This document shows, one piece after another, positions 34,145-42,604 of a stretch of 64,000 bases of DNA. Both the position numbers and the translations under genes were made by a program. Source of the DNA: Candidatus Nitrosopumilus sp. (GTDB lineage Archaea > Thermoproteota > Nitrososphaeria > Nitrososphaerales > Nitrosopumilaceae). Where the stretch lies: contig JACERO010000079.1 in the NCBI GenBank assembly GCA_013911135.1, positions 1 to 64,000 on the forward strand, written 5' to 3'. The notes beneath the pieces are model-generated. The model was not told the DNA's origin, searched no databases, and saw only the letters and a program-made list of their open reading frames with translations. Within the stretch, counting starts at the first letter, position 1; every line of letters starts with the position of its first letter.

Positions 34145-34336
34145 ATGAAAATTGAGTGTGGTTGTCATTGTATAAAGTGCAAAAGTACAGATCTTAAATC
34201 AAATAGAATTGGAGAAGTTGAGAAGGATGGATATTTTGATATGCATCATACATGTAACCAATGTAAGACACATTTTGATCATTTAGCCGGAGAAACTTTT
34301 TCTAATTGTGAAAAGTGTAATTATTCTGTTAGTTAG
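34145..34336 (+). CDS. 63-aa double zinc-binding protein
   Basis: Start ATG 34145 is preferred over the longer open frame from 34073 because the upstream part overlaps the promoter and the divergent gene. The product MKIECGCHCIKCKS... carries CGCHCIKC, CNQCKTHFDH and CEKCNY, i.e. three CxxC-type pairs plus histidines, enough for one or two zinc sites. Probably a small nucleic-acid or protein-interaction module. Its 3' end overlaps by 8 nt the end of the reconstructed gene 34329-34813 on the other strand. Confidence 0.68.
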   Translation: MKIECGCHCIKCKSTDLKSNRIGEVEKDGYFDMHHTCNQCKTHFDHLAGETFSNCEKCNYSVS

Positions 34337-34813
34337 ATACTAATGATTCTTGAACAAAATAATGCATTATATTCTCATGAGAGTTTTTCATAATTTCTTT
34401 GCTTGATGCCATTTTTGCTAAAGCTTTTGATACGTCTAATGGACTTGAAGCCAGCCATATTCTCTGAGTTGTTCAACTGTTTCAGTGACTGTTCTTGGAG
34501 AATCAAAGAATCTACTTGTTTCTAAAATCCGTAATTTTGATTTAATTTCATGAGAAGTAATGTATTTTGGTTCACTAAATTCTGGTTCATATACTTCAGC
34601 ATCATCTAGGTAGTCCAAACCATATTGGGCCGGATGTTCATCTTCAGTTGATTTTTGGGTAGATTCAGTTTCATACACGATTTTTGCATGATTTTCTGGT
34701 AAATGATGCGAAATACTACCTATGACTTCACTTAGCGTTTGATTATCTACATAGAAATCTCTAGAGTCAACTTCGATCTCATTTTCCCCAAGTTTGAGTT
34801 TAATTCTAGCCAA
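34329..34813 (-). pseudogene. Conserved-type hypothetical gene with one frameshift
   Basis: The first frame (34813-34436) encodes MARIKLKLGENEIEVDSRDFY..., a small ubiquitin-like or beta-grasp-looking start and an acidic middle, up to TVTETVEQLREYGW; it then ends prematurely. A second frame joins exactly there and continues ASSPLDVSKALAKMASSKEIMKNSHENIMHYFV to TAA at 34331-34329. Adding one G at TGG (34451-34453) restores a single protein of about 160 aa. Either the gene is broken or one base of a short G run was missed. Function unknown. Confidence 0.6.
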
Positions 34814-34944
34814 TAAGGAACAGTCATCAGATTTTGATTTATTTTGTTAGCTCTAAGGAGATTTAAGATTACATCAAAACTTTTACACAATTTATTGGGA
34901 TTTTTTTCCTTTTGAGTTAAAAGGTAATTTTACAAGACTCAATC

Positions 34945-35395
34945 ATGAAATCTTCTAAAAAAGGAGGTCTAATTGTTCTCTTTGTACTAGGCATGAGTAT
35001 TTTTGGATATTCACAGTATGCATCTGCATCTCAGATAGAAGTAAGCATTACTCAAAGTGAATTATTGAATGAGAATGAAAAAGGTTCAAATTATAATATA
35101 AGTACAATTTGAAAATCCTTCATTATTAATATTAACTGCAGGCGAGACTGAATTCTTTATTATTGCTAACAATGAAATGGTGGGAGAAGGTCAGTTAGAA
35201 CCATTCATACTACAGCCATTAGATAGTAGTTATGTCAAAGGTACTTTTTATACAAATTCTAATGTTGATAAAGAATCTCAATCTATAAAAATTTCTGGAG
35301 TAACAAAATATGATATATTCTTTACATCTATTGATGTTCTATTTGTTTATTATCCAACAGAAGAACAAGCAAGAGAATTTATACATCAAAATTAA
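34945..35395 (+). pseudogene. Secreted LEA14-like protein, frameshifted
   Basis: The first frame starts at ATG 34945 with a signal peptide (MKSSKKGGLIVLFVLGMSI ... ASASQIEVSI) and runs into TGA at 35110-35112. The downstream frame carries VQFENPSLLILTAGETEFFIIANNEMVGEGQLEPF, a clear LEA14/WHy pattern, to TAA 35393-35395. One extra base at about 35091-35103 separates them. A repaired protein would be about 149 aa. This is the third LEA14-like gene of the window. It sits 11 nt before the PfkB kinase. Confidence 0.65.
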
Positions 35396-35406
35396 TTCCT
35401 TCTCAA

Positions 35407-36300
35407 ATGCTTACTGTTTTTGGTTCTACTGCATTAGATACAATTAGAACCCCAAAAAAAATATTACGAAATGTTCTTGGAGGAGCAGCAACTTTTGCAG
35501 CAATTTCTGCAAGCAATTTTGTGAATACTGGATTAATTGCAGTAGTTGGAAAAGATTTTCCTAAACAGCATCATAATATTTTGTCTAAATATCTGGATTT
35601 ACAAGGATTGACTGTAAAAAATGGTAAAACATTTCGTTATGATGGAAGTTATGACAATACATTAAGTACAAGATCTACTTTGAAAACTGAATTAAACGTA
35701 TTAGCTGATTTTAAACCAACAGTTCCTGAAGCTTACAGAAAATCTCAATTTGTATATCTTGCAAACAATGATCCTGAACAGAATACTTCATTAATCAAAG
35801 AATTTGATAAGGTAAAATTTTCCATGTGTGATACTATAGATTTTTGGATTTCTACTAAACGAGAAGCAGTGATTAAGATGATAAAAGCTGTAGATGCAGT
35901 TGTAATAAATGATGAAGAAGCTAAGCTCCTTACAAAAGAATTCAATTTGATAAAATGTGCAAAAAAAATGATGCAGTGGGGTGCAAAATATGTAATTATC
36001 AAGAAAGGGGAGCATGGTTCCTTGATGTTTTATGATGATGTAATTTTCCCAACAGCAGGTTTTTCGTTAGAAAATATTGTGGATCCTACAGGTGCAGGCG
36101 ACTCTTTTGCAGGTGCAATGATAGGATATTTTGCAAGTAAAAAATCAACTAAAATATCTGAGATCAAAAAAGCAGTAGTTTATGGTAATGTTCTAGGATC
36201 CTTTGCAGTTGAGAGATATGGATTGGATGGATTACTAAAGATCAAAAAAGGAGATATTTCAAAACGAGTCAAGATGTATGAAAAAATGATCCGATTCTAA
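35407..36300 (+). CDS. PfkB-family (ribokinase-like) sugar kinase
   Basis: 297-aa kinase with the N-terminal GSTALDTIRTPKKILRNVLGGAATFAAISAS (substrate and glycine motif) and the C-terminal PfkB signature NIVDPTGAGDSFAGAMIGYF, whose Asp is the catalytic base. VINDEEAKLL is the typical middle motif. The substrate may be a ribose-containing nucleoside or a sugar phosphate and cannot be read off. Neighbours (dUTPase-like protein) hint at nucleoside metabolism. Confidence 0.88.
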   Translation: MLTVFGSTALDTIRTPKKILRNVLGGAATFAAISASNFVNTGLIAVVGKDFPKQHHNILSKYLDLQGLTVKNGKTFRYDGSYDNTLSTRSTLKTELNVLADFKPTVPEAYRKSQFVYLANNDPEQNTSLIKEFDKVKFSMCDTIDFWISTKREAVIKMIKAVDAVVINDEEAKLLTKEFNLIKCAKKMMQWGAKYVIIKKGEHGSLMFYDDVIFPTAGFSLENIVDPTGAGDSFAGAMIGYFASKKSTKISEIKKAVVYGNVLGSFAVERYGLDGLLKIKKGDISKRVKMYEKMIRF

Positions 36301-36339
36301 AAAGACTTAAGTTAAATAATTTCTCAAATTTATTTATCA

Positions 36340-36690
36340 TTGACACAAGAAATATCTGAAAACGATAGACTAGATACAATATTCAAACTTCAAAAAGGTC
36401 TATCAGAAATGATGAATCTGGATAGATACCCAAAAGATTCTGAAGGAAGAGTTTCTGCATTATGTACTGCAATAATGCATGAGGCAGTAGAGCTACAAAG
36501 AACAACAAATTGGAAATGGTGGAAAACACCAACTAAATTTGATGAAGCCGAAGCCAGAGAAGAATTAATTGACATATGGCATTTTGTTGTTCAGGCATCA
36601 CTTGAGCTAAATCTTACGCCAGATGATATTGTAGATGAATACAAAAAGAAAAATGAAATTAATCGAGAAAGACAGAGAAACGGATACTAG
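36340..36690 (+). CDS. All-alpha NTP pyrophosphatase, dimeric dUTPase-like
   Basis: 116-aa helical protein with the MazG/dUTPase_2-type metal site: Glu residues in IMHEAVELQRTTNWKWWK and the second pair in AREELIDIWHFVVQASLEL. The WKWWK stretch is typical of the dimeric dUTPase class. It likely removes dUTP (or another non-canonical dNTP). The start is TTG 36340. Its stop overlaps the MtrA-like gene tail to tail by 4 nt. Confidence 0.83.
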   Translation: MTQEISENDRLDTIFKLQKGLSEMMNLDRYPKDSEGRVSALCTAIMHEAVELQRTTNWKWWKTPTKFDEAEAREELIDIWHFVVQASLELNLTPDDIVDEYKKKNEINRERQRNGY

Positions 36691-37139
36691 GAAATTCTAA
36701 TTTTATCAAAAATTGTTTCAAAATTAGTTTCGTTGATTAAATTTACAAGAGTTATATTATTTTGAAAATATTGTATATGATATTTAGAAACTGTAAGATA
36801 AGGATCTGGACTAGTTGAATTAATTATTCTATTATTTTTATCAACTCCATTTTTGTGTAATTGAAACAATGAATGACCAGCTTTATGACCCCAAACTTCT
36901 TTTCCACAAACTATGATAGTGGTAATTTTTTTATTTTTATTTACATGTTTGATAATTGAATCAATTCCTTTATTTTCAGAAAGCAGTCTTCCTACTATTG
37001 ATATATGATTTAGAAGTTCAGAATTTGCAAACTTTTTGAGTAAATCTATGCTTGAAAGCGTACAAATTGCTATTGATGAATTAAGATTTCCTTGATAAGA
37101 CTCCTCAGGAATGGGTAAGATAATCTTATAGTTCTCCAA
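36687..37139 (-). CDS. Orphan MtrA-like protein (methyltransferase subunit A family)
   Basis: 150 aa resembling the soluble domain of tetrahydromethanopterin S-methyltransferase subunit A. It shows SIAICTLSS, IVGRLLSENKGIDSIIKHV, TIIVCGKEVWGHKAGHSLFQLHKNGVD and RIINSTSPDPYL. MtrA binds a corrinoid through a conserved His, and the His of EVWGH is a candidate here. The other Mtr subunits and the C-terminal membrane helix are absent, so it is not a methanogenic complex. Next to a DegT aminotransferase (18-nt gap, same strand). Function unknown. Confidence 0.7.
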   Translation of the reverse strand: MENYKIILPIPEESYQGNLNSSIAICTLSSIDLLKKFANSELLNHISIVGRLLSENKGIDSIIKHVNKNKKITTIIVCGKEVWGHKAGHSLFQLHKNGVDKNNRIINSTSPDPYLTVSKYHIQYFQNNITLVNLINETNFETIFDKIRIS

Positions 37140-37157
37140 TTTGCTCGCCTAGAATAT

Positions 37158-38240
37158 TCACAGTATATCACGCATAGTCTTTGCAATGAATTCAATATTT
37201 TTTTGAGTTACTTTTGGATGTATCGGTAAAGAAACTACATGTGATGCAGCCCAAATAGTAACAGGAAGTTTTGTATTTAATTTGTAATATGGAGTCTTAT
37301 GAACTGGTGTAGGATAGTAAGATGCAGCACCAATTCCTTTTTCGTTAAGTTTTTTCAAAAGTTTATCACGTTTTTGAGTTGCAATAGTATAGAGATACCA
37401 ATTAACATTTTCATTTTTTCGTTGATAAGGAAGTTTAATTTTAAGATCAGAAATTAATTTTGATAAAAGTGTTGCATTTTTTTTCCTAGACTTTAGAAAG
37501 TTTGGAAGTTTTTTCATTTGAATAGTTGCAATTGCAGCATTGATTTCAGGCAATCGTAAGTTTAAGCCAAATACTTTTGTATCATATCCATGAATCATTC
37601 CATGATTTCTAATCATTAATAATTTGTCTCTGAGTTTTTTATTGTTAGTTACAATAAAACCACCTTCTCCGGAAGTCATTACCTTTGCAGGATACATACT
37701 ATAACATCCCATTTCAAAGAAAGTACCAGTATGTTTTCCTTTGTAGGTAGAACCTAAAGACTGTGCAGAATCTTCAATAATAGGAAGATTATATTTTTTA
37801 GTGATTTCAGATAGTCTTTCTATATTTGCTACATTTCCATAAAGATGAACAGGTATTATGGCACGAGTTTTTTTTGTTATCTTTTTTTGTAGATCATCTG
37901 AATCTATGGTATAGTTTTCTTTTAGAATATCAACAAAAACAGGTTTTGCTCCTGTTGATACAATGGTATTTGCTGTAGCAACAAAAGTAAATGATGGAAC
38001 TAGAACTTCATCGCCTTTTTTAATATCCAATGCATAAAGAGCCGCCTGTAAGGCAGCAGTACCAGAATTGACAGCAATTGCATATTTGGATTTTACAAAA
38101 GAAGCTACTGATTTTTCAAAAGCTTGAACATGTTTACCTCCTTGATTAGCAGCTGATGTTAAGGCACCATTTCTAAGTATAGAAGTTACTGCAGAAATCT
38201 CTTCTTTGCCCACTATAGGAATGTTAATTGCGATTTTCAA
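37158..38240 (-). CDS. DegT/DnrJ/EryC1/StrS-family sugar aminotransferase
   Basis: PLP-dependent aminotransferase for nucleotide-linked keto-sugars, normally used in glycan or surface polysaccharide synthesis. The 360-aa protein has VGKEEISAVTSILRNGALT, AVNSGTAALQAALYAL, VLVPSFTFVATANTI, IEDSAQSLGSTYKG and the PLP lysine in YSMYPAKVMTSGEGGFI. No other sugar genes are adjacent, so the substrate is open. Confidence 0.9.
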   Translation of the reverse strand: MKIAINIPIVGKEEISAVTSILRNGALTSAANQGGKHVQAFEKSVASFVKSKYAIAVNSGTAALQAALYALDIKKGDEVLVPSFTFVATANTIVSTGAKPVFVDILKENYTIDSDDLQKKITKKTRAIIPVHLYGNVANIERLSEITKKYNLPIIEDSAQSLGSTYKGKHTGTFFEMGCYSMYPAKVMTSGEGGFIVTNNKKLRDKLLMIRNHGMIHGYDTKVFGLNLRLPEINAAIATIQMKKLPNFLKSRKKNATLLSKLISDLKIKLPYQRKNENVNWYLYTIATQKRDKLLKKLNEKGIGAASYYPTPVHKTPYYKLNTKLPVTIWAASHVVSLPIHPKVTQKNIEFIAKTMRDIL

Positions 38241-38321
38241 TAGTAATTCTGTAAATAACTAGTCTATAAATCTCGTCGCATATGCATGAATTTTTATATT
38301 TCAAAATTTGGAAATCGCATT

Positions 38322-38894
38322 ATGAAGCCACGATATCTTGAAAAAACTGATGCAGGTTACAAAGTTTATCTGTACATATTCTATGTTTGTGGATTTATCA
38401 TGGTATCATCTTTAGTTTTTGGTGTGTATGTAACAATGATAGAATGGATTGAAAATGGTACTTATGTAATGGGAGAAGCAATTCACAATGCAACTATTCC
38501 ATTTGAAAATTTTGCAAGAGTAACAACTTGGATATTTTTTTCTACAACAATTGGATGGTATTGTGTCACTAGAATTGGTTGGAGAAGAACTGCTGGAAAC
38601 AAAATAGTTGGTACAAGAATGGCATTACTTCAGTTAATGTTGCTAGGATTTTCAATTATTGCGCTCTATGAAGTATTATACAATTTTACAGTGTTAAATG
38701 CACAAATTACTGCAGGAGTTATTGATGGACAAGTTCCAGATATTGATAGATTATCAGTTGCCTATCCAGATCCAGATAGACCATGGAATTTAGTTTTTGC
38801 AACAAAAATATTCCTTGCAGGTTTTATCATTAGTACTCATGCATTTTATCTTAGCATAAAACCTAGAAAAAGCCTAGATGAACCAGAAATATAG
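38322..38894 (+). CDS. Four-helix membrane protein, 190 aa
   Basis: Start ATG 38322 is preferred to ATG 38286 because tttttatatttc (38290-38301) sits about 25 nt upstream and looks like the TATA box; the first 12 codons would otherwise encode it. Predicted helices are at about 18-43, 67-88, 100-124 and 158-178 of the 190-aa product. Trp, Arg and Tyr cluster at the membrane borders (WYCVTRIGWRR). No known family recognised. A redox-complex accessory role cannot be excluded. Confidence 0.7.
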   Translation: MKPRYLEKTDAGYKVYLYIFYVCGFIMVSSLVFGVYVTMIEWIENGTYVMGEAIHNATIPFENFARVTTWIFFSTTIGWYCVTRIGWRRTAGNKIVGTRMALLQLMLLGFSIIALYEVLYNFTVLNAQITAGVIDGQVPDIDRLSVAYPDPDRPWNLVFATKIFLAGFIISTHAFYLSIKPRKSLDEPEI

Positions 38895-38962
38895 ATCGAT
38901 CAGATATTTTGTATTAATATACGTAAAAACTATTTTTCATAGTATGTAGAAATACTTTTGAT

Positions 38963-39150
38963 ATGGGATTATTTGGATCCAGCAAAAATGAATTAAAATG
39001 CAAAAAATGTGGGACAGTTCTATCAGATCCTGAAAGATTAGAGAGACATCAGGAAAAAGCACATAGTAAAAAAAAGTGAAATGTCGAAATTGTGGGATTG
39101 AATTTATGAGTGAAGATAATTTAAGAAAACACAAGAAAAAATGTAAATAA
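38963..39150 (+). CDS. Two-finger zinc protein split by a frameshift in an A8 run
   Basis: From ATG 38963 the product MGLFGSSKNELKCKKCGTVL ... ERHQEKAHSKKK holds one C2H2-type finger (C13-x2-C16, H29, H34) and stops at TGA 39077-39079. Directly after the A8 run (39068-39075) another frame continues VKCRNCGIEFMSEDNLRKHKKKCK, a second finger of the same layout, to TAA 39150. One extra A would give a 62-aa two-finger protein. Indel error, mutation or programmed slippage on A8 are all possible; the first finger alone is also a complete 38-aa protein. Confidence 0.65.
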
Positions 39151-39172
39151 AAATTCAGAATTGTTTAGAATA

Positions 39173-39183
39173 ACTTTATAGGC
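39173..39183 (+). promoter_or_regulatory. Putative TATA element of tyrS
   Basis: ctttataggct ends about 25 nt before the TTG start at 39208, the expected spacing for a leaderless archaeal promoter. Confidence 0.4.
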
Positions 39184-39207
39184 TTAGATCTCAAAAGTTG
39201 TTTTGAT

Positions 39208-40254
39208 TTGGATATTTTAGAAAAAGTAGATTTGATTGAAAGGCCACCAACTGAAGAAGTAGTAACACGTGACGAATTAATTGAATTATTCAAGACAAAT
39301 TCTTCACCAAAACATTACATTGGTTTAGAAATTTCTGGTTTCTTGCATCTTGGTAGTTTGATTAGCACTGGTTTCAAAATTAATGATTTTATGAAAGCTG
39401 GAGTAAAGTGTACTGTATTTCTTGCAGATTGGCACACTCTAATTAATGATAAACTTGGTGGTGATTGGGATGTTATTACAAAAGTCTCAAAATATTATGC
39501 TGAGGCTTTCAAACTTGTATGTCCAGGAGTAAATATTGTTCTTGGTTCTGAACTTTATGATTCAAGAAAAGAGTACTGGAGGGAGTTTATTGAATTCACT
39601 AAACATATGTCCCTGAAACGCACAATGCGTACTCTAACTATTATGGGTAGAACTGAAGATGAAACAAAGATTGATCTTGCAAAATTACTTTATCCTCCTA
39701 TGCAAGCAGTTGATATTCATTCACTTGATTTAGATATTGTTCATTCAGGAATGGATCAGAGAAAGATCCACATGTTAGTAAGGGAGATTTTTCCTAAAAT
39801 GAAATGGAAAGTACCTGTTGCTGTTCACCATAAACTATTACCAGGACTTTCAAAACCTGCAGACACCAGTGATTCTCAAATATTAGGAAAGATGAGCAAG
39901 TCAGACCCAAATTCAGGTGTCTTTATCCATAATACAGATGATGAAATAAAGAAAAAGATTAGCAAAGCATGGTGTGAAGAAGCAAATACTCAGAACAATC
40001 CACTATTAGAGATTGCAAGAACAATAATCTTTCATAAGTTTAATAAAATGAATGTTGAAAGGCCTGAAAAATTTGGTGGGAATGTATCATATACAAATTA
40101 TAATCAATTAGAAACAGACTTTGCTGAAAAGAAATTGCATCCAGGGGATTTGAAACAAACTGTTGGAAGTTATTTAGTAAAAATAATTTCTCCAATTAGA
40201 GAAAAGCTAAATCTAAGTGAAGAACTATACGAGATAATAAAGAAAAGCTATTAG
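39208..40254 (+). CDS. tyrS: Tyrosine--tRNA ligase, archaeal type
   Basis: Charges tRNA-Tyr. Class I synthetase of 348 aa with the HIGH-equivalent SGFLHLGSLIS (about residues 44-54) and KMSKS in ILGKMSKSDPNSG (about 230). MQAVDIHSLDLDIVHSGMDQRKIHMLVRE contains the tyrosine-binding residues of archaeal TyrRS. The start is TTG 39208. Its end overlaps cobJ tail to tail by 4 nt. Confidence 0.94.
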   Translation: MDILEKVDLIERPPTEEVVTRDELIELFKTNSSPKHYIGLEISGFLHLGSLISTGFKINDFMKAGVKCTVFLADWHTLINDKLGGDWDVITKVSKYYAEAFKLVCPGVNIVLGSELYDSRKEYWREFIEFTKHMSLKRTMRTLTIMGRTEDETKIDLAKLLYPPMQAVDIHSLDLDIVHSGMDQRKIHMLVREIFPKMKWKVPVAVHHKLLPGLSKPADTSDSQILGKMSKSDPNSGVFIHNTDDEIKKKISKAWCEEANTQNNPLLEIARTIIFHKFNKMNVERPEKFGGNVSYTNYNQLETDFAEKKLHPGDLKQTVGSYLVKIISPIREKLNLSEELYEIIKKSY

Positions 40255-41045
40255 ACTTTTAGATCTGGATTGGTTTGTTCTTCTAAGTTATATTTTGATT
40301 TGTATCCTCGTGGATTTATCATCAAATCTTTGTAATTATATGTGGATGAATTTCCAATAATTACAGTACTAATCATGCCTAATTTATCAGAATGATTAGG
40401 TAAATTTTCCAAATCAGTCATAACAATTGTTTCAGATTCTCTGAACGCTCCTTTGATAATTGCAACAGGGGTTGTAGGTTTTCTATATTTTAAAAGAATT
40501 TTTCTAGTGTCTTGTAATTGATGAATTCTTTTCTTACTAGCTGGATTGTAAATAACAATTACAAAATCACCTTGTGCTGCAGCTTCAACTCTTTTTTGAA
40601 TAATTTCCCATGGAACTAACAAGTCACTCATACTAACAACTGCAAAATCAGTCATCAAGGGTGAACCAACTATTGATGCACAGGAATTTAGTGCAGACAC
40701 ACCTGGAATGATCTCAACTTGTAGACCATCTTTAGGATTCCAACCACTTTCAGCAAGTGTTTCATAAATTAATCCAGCCATTCCATAAATTCCAGGATCT
40801 CCACTTGATACAAGTGAAACAATTTTTCCTGATTTTGCAAGATCAATACATTGATGAGCTCTTTCAACTTCTTGTGTCATTGCATAACGATAAACTGTTT
40901 TACCTTCAATTAGATCTTGAACTAAATTTACATAAGTTTCATATCCAACAATTGTATCACTTTCAATAATTACTTCTTTTGCACGAAATGTCATGTGGTT
41001 ATGGTCACCAGGACCAACACCAACAATGTAGAGTTTACCAGTCAA
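40251..41045 (-). CDS. cobJ: Precorrin-3B C17-methyltransferase
   Basis: SAM-dependent methyltransferase that causes ring contraction in corrin synthesis (CobJ/CbiH). The 264-aa protein shows LYIVGVGPGDHNHMTFRAKE at the N-terminus, VSLVSSGDPGIYGMAG, EIIPGVSALNSCASIVGSPLMTDFAVVSMSDLL and YNPASKKR, all family hallmarks. Together with bluB it indicates cobalamin synthesis. It stands alone here, not in a large cob cluster. Confidence 0.92.
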   Translation of the reverse strand: MTGKLYIVGVGPGDHNHMTFRAKEVIIESDTIVGYETYVNLVQDLIEGKTVYRYAMTQEVERAHQCIDLAKSGKIVSLVSSGDPGIYGMAGLIYETLAESGWNPKDGLQVEIIPGVSALNSCASIVGSPLMTDFAVVSMSDLLVPWEIIQKRVEAAAQGDFVIVIYNPASKKRIHQLQDTRKILLKYRKPTTPVAIIKGAFRESETIVMTDLENLPNHSDKLGMISTVIIGNSSTYNYKDLMINPRGYKSKYNLEEQTNPDLKV

Positions 41046-41093
41046 TTTTAAAACAAATTATTTGTTAAGTAATTTATCCGTTTAGTGAAATTC

Positions 41094-42566
41094 CTATTGG
41101 AATGGATCTATGAATGGGCAATTAACTATATGATCACTATTAGTTGGTCGTGCAATGCTTACAGATATCAAATCATCTGCACGAAACGAATCAATATCTG
41201 ATTTTGTCTCTAGAATTTTTGCGGATTTTGCATCATTCCATTCAACTAGATAAATTCTCCACATTGGGCTGTAATTTGTATCACCAAGAGCAGCACCAGC
41301 AATTCCTGGTTGGAATCCTAGTGGACCAGAGCCTTTAATTCCATTTTTAAATTGGAAAAGATCAACTGCTCCAGAATGAGCTATTAGATTTGCAGAAGTA
41401 GGAGATGAAACAACTCCCATTGTTTCTGCAGGTTTTGAGGGGGTAGCATCAGTAACAATATAGTAGATTGTTCTTCCGTCAGGCCCCCAGCCTCTATGAG
41501 CCACAAAAGTTACAGTCAATTCTTCCTCATTGATTTCAATTATCTGACCACCACCGTATGACATTTCATCTGTAATTTCTTTATCAGAACGTACCATCAT
41601 CTGTCCATCAGACCAAACAATTTGAGGAGTATTAAGAACAATTCCTGTTTCATTAAATTCAATTCTACCACCTTCTTCAGCAGCAATTACATCAGCTGCA
41701 GATTCAAACATTATTGTTTTTTGACCTATTTTCCATGTAACTTCAATTACAGAACTCAATGCACTGTATTGTGATTCTTGTGATCGGATACTAGAAAATA
41801 CTTCATCTTGGAATCCATAAATTCCATCACCTTTAATTCCATTTTTAAAAACAAATAATTTTTGAAGAGCATCTTCGGGTACATTTGTAATGGCTGGAGC
41901 AAGTTCAACATTCCATCCTTGTTTTTCAGAAAGTGTTTTTGCATAATCTTCATCACTACTATCAGTTATAATGTAAAGAATTTGATTTCCTCCATGAATT
42001 CCTTTATGCATTGGAATTGTAGCTGGAATATTTGTTTTTGAAAGTAACAATGAAGGATCTTCTTTTTCTAATTCAATTTTTTGTATTATAACTTCAGTAG
42101 GTTGTCCTCGTATCCAACCATCAACACTAACAGTTACAGTGAATTCTTTTGAATTAGATGAATGTAATGCAAGTGCAGCTCCTGTAAACTCAAAAGAACC
42201 TGAATTTTCCTCTAAATCAATGAGAGATAATCCATAAACAGTATTTCCATCAACAGTCCATGTAGGTTAACCTTTTGCCTCTTGAGAGTTAATTTCGTGT
42301 AAAACTATTATCTGAACAGGTTTACTTGAGGTAAATGTCATTGAACCATCATAAAGAGTTCCTTCGTTAGGTGATAGAATAAGTGCTAATTGGTGATTTT
42401 GATGTCCTTGTCCTGGATCTTGAGAAGAGGTAACAGTTTGAGTAAAGTGAATTTTTTTTCTAGAACCTGCATCTACAAATTGATCAGATATTAAAGAAAC
42501 AGAAATAATACTAGCTACAAAAATTACAAAAATTACAATAACTAAAATACTAATTTGTTTGTTCAA
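41094..42566 (-). pseudogene. Secreted two-module protein with in-frame TAA at codon 100
   Basis: The frame from ATG 42566 encodes a signal/anchor (MNKQISILVIVIFVIFVASI) and a beta-rich domain to HEINSQEAKG, then TAA (42267-42269), then continues without frame change PTWTVDGNTVYGLSL to 41094. The downstream part contains two copies of a module ending FKNGIKGDGIYGFQ and FKNGIKGSGPLGFQ, each followed by a Trp-containing strand. Reading through would give 490 aa. The single stop (probably from CAA) suggests a recent nonsense mutation or base error. Resembles DUF7482-type archaeal secreted proteins; function unknown. Confidence 0.65.
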
Positions 42567-42604
42567 TGAATCTAATTAAATTTATTCCCTTAAATGATTT
42601 TGTC

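Noticed and set aside
40757-40969. 70-codon plus-strand frame rich in Gln, His and Leu inside cobJ
   Set aside because: Antisense shadow of the Met/Lys/Ile codons of cobJ; no regulatory signals.
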